Shown here: positions 1 to 5,537 of the stretch, in pieces
How positions within the stretch are numbered: position 1 is the first letter of the stretch
Layout: each line of letters starts with the position of its first letter
DNA from: Acidobacteriota bacterium
GTDB lineage: Bacteria; Acidobacteriota; Terriglobia; UBA7540
DNA length: 21,896 bases
Direction of reading: 5' to 3'
NCBI GenBank assembly: GCA_021827245.1
Contig: JAKAWN010000058.1
Coordinates: forward strand, 1-21,896
Program-made: the position numbers and the translations under genes
Notes under the pieces: generated by a model
What the model saw: the letters and a program-made list of their open reading frames with translations, nothing else
Databases searched by the model: none
Told to the model about the DNA's origin: nothing

Positions 1-989
1 CGCGTCCCTGCAATCTCCTGAGCAATACGACGCGCCACGATCTGGGCTTGGGCATGCGCAAATACACCGGCCTTGGGCAACATCAAGGGCGCGTCCGCCC
101 TCCAGCGTCCCGGCAAAGGTATGGCTGTAATGTCACCAATCGCATAAACATTGGGACACTTGGTTTCAAGTGTGGCATGGTTGACCGGAATCCAGCCGGC
201 CTCATTCGCAAGACCCGACTGGCGAACCACGCTGGGGCTGCGGTGCGGGGGAATTGCCACGAGCAAGTCGTAGCGGAAGGGGTCCTTGCCCTCAAAGAGA
301 AGCTCGCGGGATTGGGGGTTGAAGCGAGTCAGCTTGTGGCCTGGATGAAAAATGATGCCCTTCGTTAGGAGCATCTGGCGAACCGCTTCGCCCATCTCGG
401 GGCCCGCCACGGGCAGCGGCTGAGGTTCCGGGGTAAACAGGTGGATGTCCACTTTGTCACGCATTCCCCGCTTGCGAAAGAAGTCTGCGATGAGCATCGC
501 TCCTTCGTGCGGCGCTCCAGGGCATTTATACGGCAGCGCGGCGATCACTATGGCTACCTTTCCACCCGCAAACGAGAACAGGGCTTCGTGCAGCTTCGCC
601 GCGCCATCGGCGGTGAAAAACGTGTGCGAGGCGTTTGCAAGGCCAGGAACCATCTCGGGCGCAAGCTCCGCACCAAGCGAGATAATCGTGTAATCGTAGT
701 TCAAAATTCCGGCGGTGGTTTCAACTCGCCGGTCAGCCGGATTGATGGCGAGCGCCTCGCCTTCGATCACTTCGATTCCTGGCCGTACCAGGTTGCGCAC
801 GTCGCGAGTGATCTCGGCCTGCTGCCGGTCTCCGGTCATCAGCCACAGGAACGACGGCGCAAAGGCGTGCCGAGGATCCCTCTCAACCAACAGAACGCGG
901 TGCTCTCGGCCTAACAATCGCCTTAGTTCATTGGCGGCAACAAGCCCCCCAACTCCCCCGCCCAGAATCACGATCGTTTTGTCACCCAT
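1..989 (-). CDS. Sulfide:quinone oxidoreductase-like FAD-dependent oxidoreductase (3' end cut by window edge)
   Basis: A partial reading frame of 329 codons, open to the left edge. The start is ATG at 989, preceded by GGAGGAGATCA, a strong ribosome binding site. The N-terminus carries the dinucleotide-binding glycine motif GGGVGG (residues 10-15) after a beta strand. A KCPGAPHEG motif (Cys156) matches the catalytic-cysteine region of sulfide:quinone oxidoreductase-like flavoproteins. A second cysteine (about 278) lies just before YAIGD, the C-terminal FAD-contacting motif. Members of this family oxidise sulfide to polysulfide or persulfide with FAD and pass electrons to quinone at the membrane. 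The missing C-terminus (probably 50-100 residues) would carry the amphipathic membrane anchor and any third cysteine. It is the last visible gene of the minus-strand sulfur operon, 74 bp after the diheme cytochrome. It could instead be a related NADH dehydrogenase-like or flavocytochrome c sulfide dehydrogenase-like flavoprotein; the Cys-Pro motif favours the SQR group. Confidence 0.8.
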   Translation of the reverse strand, partial: MGDKTIVILGGGVGGLVAANELRRLLGREHRVLLVERDPRHAFAPSFLWLMTGDRQQAEITRDVRNLVRPGIEVIEGEALAINPADRRVETTAGILNYDYTIISLGAELAPEMVPGLANASHTFFTADGAAKLHEALFSFAGGKVAIVIAALPYKCPGAPHEGAMLIADFFRKRGMRDKVDIHLFTPEPQPLPVAGPEMGEAVRQMLLTKGIIFHPGHKLTRFNPQSRELLFEGKDPFRYDLLVAIPPHRSPSVVRQSGLANEAGWIPVNHATLETKCPNVYAIGDITAIPLPGRWRADAPLMLPKAGVFAHAQAQIVARRIAQEIAGT

Positions 990-1063
990 TGATCTCCTCC
1001 TTCAAGTCTCTCTTTCGGTCTGCCAATCCATCAACCGCATGCCGGCCCCAATTATTAAACCCG

Positions 1064-1786
1064 TTATGGCTTCGCCCGAGCCGCCTCCTGAAGAAACTCA
1101 GCGATCGTTCGGAGGGTCGCTTCATCGGGAACTGCCTTCCCCATCGCGGCCATGTTCTTACGCATGCGCGCCACGACATGCGGCCATTCCTGCGCGGTGT
1201 GCTGATCGGGGTCAGGCAAGGCGTGGCATTGAGCGCAGGTGGCGGCAAAAAGGACCGCGCCTTTGGTGTGGGACAAGGGCAGAGCGTTTGGCTGTATGGA
1301 TTTGAGGGAATGCTCCTTCAAGTACGCGACGATAACTTCCTGCTCTTTAGCGGAAGGGGCCTTGATGTTCATCATCCCCATCATCCCGCTCATGCTCGTG
1401 CCCCCCATCATTCCCTTCATTCCCATGCCGCTCATCCGGGAACACATGGACATCCTTTGAAACATCTTGTCGGCGACTTGCGGCCACTCAGCCGCCGAGT
1501 GCATCATGGGACTGGGCAAGTTGTGGCATTGAACGCAGTATCTCGCCATCAGCTTCGCGCCTTCGCTGCCCGGCTCGGGAAGATCGCCGGGCTTGATGCC
1601 CGCAGGCACAACTCCGGACATCATCGAGCGCATCATCTGCTGCATCGAATTCTGACCTGTCATCTGGGGGTCGGCGCCCGCTGGCCCGCCCTGGGGGCGC
1701 GCCGTTTCAGATCGGGCGAGCAAGAGGGTAAATCCGCCCACGGCAAGCACGAAACCAAGCAATAGATAAGCGCTTTTCGCTCGCAT
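1064..1786 (-). CDS. Methionine-rich diheme c-type cytochrome, membrane-anchored or secreted
   Basis: A 240-residue protein with an N-terminal hydrophobic segment (about residues 6-24) acting as signal peptide or anchor. It has two CxxCH haem-binding sites: CVQCH at 84-88 and CAQCH at 184-188. Each is followed by a similar LPxP...H...EWP pattern and then methionines, so the protein looks like an internal duplication of a monohaem domain, with downstream Met as likely sixth ligands. Between the domains, about residues 108-139 are extremely rich in Met and Gly with one extra Cys (115); another Met cluster lies at about 42-56. The start is ATG at 1786 with GAGGAA upstream. It lies between the hydroxylase-like gene and the SQR-like gene on the same strand, so it may accept electrons from periplasmic sulfur oxidation, or serve in copper-linked electron transfer. 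The haem sites are certain; the electron partner is inference. Confidence 0.88.
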   Translation of the reverse strand: MRAKSAYLLLGFVLAVGGFTLLLARSETARPQGGPAGADPQMTGQNSMQQMMRSMMSGVVPAGIKPGDLPEPGSEGAKLMARYCVQCHNLPSPMMHSAAEWPQVADKMFQRMSMCSRMSGMGMKGMMGGTSMSGMMGMMNIKAPSAKEQEVIVAYLKEHSLKSIQPNALPLSHTKGAVLFAATCAQCHALPDPDQHTAQEWPHVVARMRKNMAAMGKAVPDEATLRTIAEFLQEAARAKP

Positions 1787-1850
1787 CTTCTAATTTCCTC
1801 TCCCTTGAAGTTCACCCCGTCTGGTTCCCTTGCACGTGGCGACGCCAGTT

Positions 1851-2742
1851 TTACTCACCTAACTGGGTGCGGTCCCCATGTTCCCAACGCTCCGGCCGCG
1901 AGCCATCCGGCAGCCGCCAATACTCATCTGCCGCCGGAATGGCATCAGGAGCAGCGGGACAAATGTCAGCTCGTGTTCGCCCCTGTAGGCGGGGACGCCG
2001 ATCATGATCTCGCCTTGAGGGACGTTTAGCCGGAGCGTGCCGTGGAGGCGATCCCAGATATTGAACAGGTTGGTGAAGTTCGAGTTGGCCTCGTCAGCAA
2101 CGATCGAGTGATGAATCCCGTGCATTCGAGGCGTAATGATGGCCCAGGTCATCATGCGCTCCAGCCGATAGGGCAGCCGCCATTTACTATGCTGAAAGGC
2201 AACCGATCCCTCGAAAACCACCTCATAGACGAGCACCGCTACCGGGCCGGCTCCGAACAGCATCACCGCAACCACTCTGAACAGACCGCTCAGGTCATCT
2301 CGCAGAAATGGAAGCGGAGCGCGGTCCACACGCTCAGGTCCAGATCCGTATGGTGTACGTTGTGGAACCGCCACAGCAACGGCACCTTGTGGCTGAGCAC
2401 GTGCCAGACGGACAGAACGTAGTCCATGAAGAGGAACGAGAGCACGCCGTGCAACCAGGGGGCCATCGCGACGGCATTCAGCACGCCGAAGTGCGCCCGC
2501 TGCGTCCAATAGGCGGCCACCAGTTCTGCAGGGATCAGCCCCAGGCGCAACACCAGGAACGCCGGAACGGAGACGGCCGCATTCGTAATGATTCGCCCCA
2601 AGATGCCCCGAACCCACCGCCGCAGCGGGTGCCGGGATTCCAACACCAGGAGCAAGCCGAACAGTACGAAGAGCATCGGCCCGCCGTACTTGTCCAAGAT
2701 TGCGTTGTATATCTGGTAATGCATCAGCGTTTTCTCGGACAC
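1851..2742 (-). pseudogene. Fatty acid hydroxylase / sterol desaturase family membrane protein, broken by two frameshifts
   Basis: Three frames join into one sterol-desaturase/fatty-acid-hydroxylase protein. The first part (GTG 2742 to about 2294) has hydrophobic segments and His boxes HVLSH and HNVHH plus a RFHF motif. The second (about 2293 to 1929) continues with membrane segments and an HGIHH box. The third (about 1928 to a TAA at 1851) gives a YWRLPDG...RPERW tail typical of the family. The breaks lie near 2293-2294 (CC; adding one C gives Glu-Met-Thr-Leu-Ser-Gly) and near 1928 (adding one G gives Arg-Gln-Asp-Glu-Tyr-Trp). Both need one extra base. These enzymes are di-iron membrane oxygenases acting on lipids; no substrate can be assigned. 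The start is 12 bp after the DsrE stop, so it is in the operon. GTG 2742 has no clear ribosome binding site; ATG 2724 is an alternative. It is either a genuine pseudogene or an intact gene with sequence errors, and I favour errors. Confidence 0.78.
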
Positions 2743-2754
2743 GAGATTTCGATG

Positions 2755-3105
2755 TCAGAACACAAGGACTTTGTCGGCCTCCATGGTCCACCGAGTGAGT
2801 TCATCGAGGGAGCTTCGTCTTGTTCCTTGAGCGATGAAATCCGATTTGATCCCTCGAGCGTCCATGCAGCTCCCACAAATGCCGATCCTGACGTCCTTTG
2901 CGGCCAAACCCTTCAGCATCCGCTCGATGTTGTAATAGCCGTTTGGCGTTGTTTGCGCGGCCACGGCGCAGCCCGCAGCATCACCCATCAAGAAGACTGA
3001 GACGCTCGTGCCCTCCTGTTTCACTAGGGAGCCAGCCAGACGGAGGCCGTTGTAACTGCGTTCTGAACCGTAAGGCGCGTCATTGAGTGCGATCAGATAT
3101 TTCAT
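2755..3105 (-). CDS. DsrE/DsrF-like family protein (putative sulfur carrier or sulfurtransferase)
   Basis: A compact 116-residue protein, normal for a single DsrE domain. It opens with a beta strand and a MKYLIALNDAPYGSER motif, then FLMGDAAGCA (Cys46) and a C-terminal GICGSCMDARGI segment (Cys77 and Cys80). This Cys-x-x-Cys-x-x-Arg-Gly arrangement is common in stand-alone DsrE proteins associated with sulfur oxidation. DsrE-type proteins bind sulfane sulfur on a conserved cysteine and relay it between partners in the cytoplasm. The start is ATG at 3105, preceded by AAGGAA at a proper distance. It lies 89 bp after the ArsR-rhodanese gene and 12 bp before the hydroxylase-like gene, on the same strand. 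Its position between a rhodanese-bearing regulator and an SQR-like enzyme supports a role in persulfide handling, but the reaction is not proven by sequence. Confidence 0.85.
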   Translation of the reverse strand: MKYLIALNDAPYGSERSYNGLRLAGSLVKQEGTSVSVFLMGDAAGCAVAAQTTPNGYYNIERMLKGLAAKDVRIGICGSCMDARGIKSDFIAQGTRRSSLDELTRWTMEADKVLVF

Positions 3106-3194
3106 GGCGATTCCTTCTTTGTGTTCACTCGAATCGAGCTATCCACCGAATTCCGTGCGAGCCACCGCGCGTCGGATCGAACCATCAGCCTTCT

Positions 3195-3872
3195 TCATCG
3201 GGGTTCGTTCCCAATAGCAACCGGAAGCCCGTGTGCCCTCCACTCTGGGACTCCGTCTTCCAGCCGCAAGGCGCGAAAGCCTTTCGCTTTCAAAACCTCG
3301 ACCGCCTCAGCCGCCAGAACGCAATACGGACCGCGGCAGTAGGCCACGATGTCTTGATTCCTGGGGAGCTTCGGCAGGTGCGACTTCAAATGCTTGAGAG
3401 GAATGGATAGCGCGCCCGGAATGTGCCCGGCTCTGTACTCTTCCGGTGGACGCACATCAAGGACGACTACCTCGCCTTTACGAACGCGCCCGAGGAGCGC
3501 TTTCTTCGCGACCGGCTCAAGCCGTTCGGGGCCCTCCCGGAACTGCCTGAGGATGGATTCGACCTCCGCGAGGCGAATTTCAGCGAGGGCCCGCAGCTTC
3601 TGAAAGAACTCGCAAACCGCCAAATCCGCTAAACGGTAAGTTACGTACAGCCCTTGTTTTTCTGCTTCCACCAGCCGCGCGCTGCGGAGCACCTGAAGAT
3701 GCTGCGAAGCATTGGCCACCGTCAAGCCAGCCTCGCGTGCGAGCGTCTCGACCGTGCGCGGGCCCTGGCACAACAGGTCCAGCAGTTCGAGTCGGGGCGG
3801 ACTTGCGACAGCCTTACCAATCCTAGCGAGCTGTTCGTAGATCGTTTTTTTGAAGTGTGGCGCCGCACTCAT
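3195..3872 (-). CDS. ArsR/SmtB-family transcriptional regulator fused to a C-terminal rhodanese domain
   Basis: With the ATG at 3872 the protein has 225 residues. A frame-consistent GTG at 3899 would add nine residues, but it lies inside the putative operator and has no ribosome binding site; the ATG start gives the usual N-terminus of this family. Residues about 10-90 form an ArsR-type winged helix, with the recognition helix around VANASQHLQVLR. Residues about 120-220 form a rhodanese domain with LDVRPPEEYRAGHIPGA and the active-site loop CRGPYC (Cys179 and Cys184). Two cysteines in the DNA-binding half, Cys35 (before QGPRTVE) and Cys87 (in the C-terminal helix), lie roughly where persulfide-sensing ArsR proteins such as BigR and SqrR carry their reactive pair; this is an analogy by position, not an alignment. 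It heads the operon with DsrE, cytochrome and SQR-like genes, so it probably represses them until reactive sulfur appears. Confidence 0.88.
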   Translation of the reverse strand: MSAAPHFKKTIYEQLARIGKAVASPPRLELLDLLCQGPRTVETLAREAGLTVANASQHLQVLRSARLVEAEKQGLYVTYRLADLAVCEFFQKLRALAEIRLAEVESILRQFREGPERLEPVAKKALLGRVRKGEVVVLDVRPPEEYRAGHIPGALSIPLKHLKSHLPKLPRNQDIVAYCRGPYCVLAAEAVEVLKAKGFRALRLEDGVPEWRAHGLPVAIGNEPR

Positions 3873-3873
3873 A

Positions 3874-3901
3874 AAGTATTCAATCGCATAGTTGAACACT
3901 T
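3874..3901 (-). promoter_or_regulatory. Putative ArsR-type operator: 10-N8-10 inverted repeat at the regulator's start
   Basis: On the minus strand the sequence AAGTGTTCAA (3901-3892), eight bases, then TTGAATACTT (3883-3874) forms an inverted repeat with nine of ten positions paired. It ends one base before the ATG at 3872. A TTGACA hexamer at 3918-3913 lies just upstream and could be the -35 element. The matching -10 is weak (for example TCAACT at 3895-3890 after 17 bases). The repeat would overlap the -10 and transcription start, where a repressor blocks polymerase. ArsR proteins usually bind such AT-rich dyads, so autoregulation is likely. There is no Shine-Dalgarno sequence before the ATG, so the mRNA may be nearly leaderless. 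Confidence 0.55.
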
Positions 3902-4181
3902 AGACCATGGCTTGTCAAGAGGTGCGCCGCTGAACCGATTTCGAGAACGCAAATCTTTAGGGTACCCGGCGAGAAGGCGAACAGATGAGGGGAAAAATGA
4001 GTGAAGAAATCAGCAGTGGGCCAGAAGCGAAAGGGGCTCTGCCGCTCTTGAACCTTCCGCCAAACGACCGACGCGGACCCGCCCACACGCTTTTCGGCGA
4101 CCAGCTAACGCGCCATGGTCATGAGCAAGTTCGCGTCAAAGCCCACTGATTGAAGAGCTTGCCAACCACGGAAAAAATAGC
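3902..4181. other. Divergent intergenic region between sulfur operon and efflux operon
   Basis: About 280 bases separate the inverted repeat at the arsR-like start from the MerR-type promoter. Apart from the TTGACA hexamer on the minus strand at 3918-3913 and the doubtful small ORF at 3997-4149, I see no gene, strong hairpin or terminator. Confidence 0.5.
3997..4149 (+). CDS. Possible small ORF of 50 residues, unrecognised
   Basis: ATG at 3997 is preceded by GAGGGGAAAA, a plausible ribosome binding site, and the frame runs 50 codons to TGA at 4147-4149. The product is hydrophilic, with an acidic N-terminus and a His/Arg-rich C-terminus (TRHGHEQVRVKAH). It has no cysteine, no membrane segment and no family I recognise. 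It lies in the divergent region between the arsR-like gene and the MerR-type promoter. It may well be a chance ORF. Confidence 0.2.
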   Translation: MSEEISSGPEAKGALPLLNLPPNDRRGPAHTLFGDQLTRHGHEQVRVKAH

Positions 4182-4213
4182 TTGACACTGGAACCTGTTC
4201 CAGGGTGGAGAAT
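4182..4213 (+). promoter_or_regulatory. MerR-type promoter/operator with 20-bp spacer
   Basis: The -35 element TTGACA (4182-4187) is a perfect consensus. The -10 element GAGAAT (4208-4213) matches TATAAT at four of six positions. The spacer is 20 bases, longer than the usual 17. It contains a perfect 7-2-7 palindrome, CTGGAACCTGTTCCAG, at 4188-4203, directly after the -35. Long 19-20-base spacers with a centred dyad are the hallmark of promoters activated by MerR-family proteins, which distort the DNA to realign the two elements. A MerR-family gene is encoded at 10305-10865, the last gene of the operon that starts here. This strongly suggests a self-contained regulatory circuit. Confidence 0.75.
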
Positions 4214-4279
4214 GAAAACGTCAGAGGACCGAGACGCGCAGTTCTCCAGGATGGTTCGAGAAGGAGAGCGTATGAGCAG

Positions 4280-4354
4280 GTGACATACTTTACAAAACCC
4301 TGTGATGAATGTCACGGCTCAAAGTGCAACCCAATGGCGAGAATCCAAAAGTAG
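4280..4354 (+). CDS. Possible leader peptide with a Cys-x2-Cys-His-x3-Cys motif
   Basis: A 24-residue frame starts at GTG 4280 and ends at TAG 4352-4354, between the MerR-type promoter and the permease gene. It contains PCDECHGSKCNP, a compact cluster of three cysteines and one histidine that could bind a metal ion. A better-placed start, ATG 4272 with AAGGAG five bases upstream, reads only three codons to TGA at 4281-4283, and that TGA overlaps the GTG. One extra G in the GG at 4279-4280 would join the two frames into a 27-residue peptide. A 6-bp hairpin stem (AGAGAT/ATCTCT, 4353-4372) follows. It could be a regulatory leader, a metal-binding microprotein or chance. Confidence 0.25.
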   Translation: MTYFTKPCDECHGSKCNPMARIQK

Positions 4355-4399
4355 AGATTGTTTAATATCTCTCGAAGGCTCAACGGAGGGAAGGACCCG

Positions 4400-5536
4400 A
4401 TGAAGGGAATTCTCAAGCTCGCATTCAAGCTGCTGGTAACCGACAAGACGAAATTTACGGCGTTGGTCGGCGGGATTACCTTCGCCGTTTTTCTGATGGT
4501 GTTCGTTACATCCATGCTGATCGGTGTTTTGAATCACTCCTCCGCCATGGTCACGAACGTCGGCGCGCCCCTCTGGGTCATGGACCCGGCGGTGAAGAAT
4601 CTCACCAGTTCGATCGGCATGCCGGATTACGTCCTCGACGCGGTGCGAAGCATGGAAGGCGTCAAGCATGCCGTCCCGCTCTACTCAGGAGGGGCGCTGG
4701 TCAAACTTCCTGACGGCACCTACCAGCCAGTGACAGTTATTGGGTTGGACGACACAAGCTTGTGGGGCAGGCCCAAGATGATTGAAGGCAAGATCGAGGA
4801 TATCTACGCGACGGACGCCTTTATTGCGGTGAAAGATGCGGATTTCCCCAAGCTCGGGAGTGTTCACGTTGGCTCGGAATTCGAGCTGAATGATCACCGG
4901 GTAGTCATCACCGGTATTGCCCAGGTGCCCTTGTTCAGCATTTTTGGCGTCCCGACGCTATACACAACGTATGAGAGAGCGATCCAATACGTTCCCAATC
5001 CGCGATACACCATCTCGTACGTTCTCGTCCAGCCGAAGAGCGCAAGCGACATCCCGCGAATCAAGCAGCAGGTCGAGGCGCTCGGTTACCGGGCGCTGAC
5101 AATGCAGGAACTCAAGCAGAAGGTCTCTGCCTTTTACCTCTTCAATACGGGCATGGGTATTAACATTGGCCTCATGACCCTGATCAGTATCGTGATCGGC
5201 ATCGTGGTGTCCGGCCAGACCTTTTACACCTTCGTTTTGGAGAACCTGGAAAGATACGGCGCCTTGAAGGCCATCGGAACAACAAGCCGCGAATTGATCG
5301 GGATGATCCTGTTCCAAGCCGGATTCGCGTCGCTCACGGGATATGGTTTGGGGGTCGGCTTATCCACGCTGATCATCGGGCTGGCCAAACTCAGGATGGC
5401 CAGCTACGCCGGCATGGAGATGTACACGAACCTTGGAGCTGCTTTCCTGCTGGTTCTCGTCATCGCCGCGACATCCAGCTACATCGGGATCCGCACCGTG
5501 CTGCGGATTGAGCCCTTCGATATCTTCAGAGGATGA
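4400..5536 (+). CDS. ABC transporter permease, DevC/FtsX (MacB-like) type
   Basis: A 378-residue inner-membrane protein. The start is ATG 4400 with GGAGGGAAGG upstream; an upstream TTG at 4358 keeps the frame but has no good ribosome binding site. The topology is one N-terminal membrane helix (about residues 20-45), a large periplasmic domain of about 210 residues, then three C-terminal helices (about 255-375), as in FtsX-domain permeases. The final domain shows the family pattern with ERYGALKAIGTTSRELIGMI, the cytoplasmic coupling helix that contacts the ATPase. Such permeases do not move substrate through the inner membrane in the classical way; they power tripartite export of periplasmic substrates with an HlyD-type adaptor and TolC. 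One base separates its stop from the ATPase start, so the genes are co-translated. The substrate is not visible; the MerR control and ChrA neighbour suggest a toxic ion or compound. Confidence 0.9.
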   Translation: MKGILKLAFKLLVTDKTKFTALVGGITFAVFLMVFVTSMLIGVLNHSSAMVTNVGAPLWVMDPAVKNLTSSIGMPDYVLDAVRSMEGVKHAVPLYSGGALVKLPDGTYQPVTVIGLDDTSLWGRPKMIEGKIEDIYATDAFIAVKDADFPKLGSVHVGSEFELNDHRVVITGIAQVPLFSIFGVPTLYTTYERAIQYVPNPRYTISYVLVQPKSASDIPRIKQQVEALGYRALTMQELKQKVSAFYLFNTGMGINIGLMTLISIVIGIVVSGQTFYTFVLENLERYGALKAIGTTSRELIGMILFQAGFASLTGYGLGVGLSTLIIGLAKLRMASYAGMEMYTNLGAAFLLVLVIAATSSYIGIRTVLRIEPFDIFRG

Positions 5537-5537
5537 A

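Noticed and set aside
2295..2791. N-terminal part of the long minus-strand frame ending at 1859
   Set aside because: This stretch is Arg/Pro/Gly-rich shadow of the true hydroxylase frame; only the part below about 2293 is coding in that frame.
5433..5537. Upstream extension of the ABC ATPase frame
   Set aside because: It lies inside the permease coding sequence; ATG 5538 follows the permease stop directly and gives the normal ATPase N-terminus.
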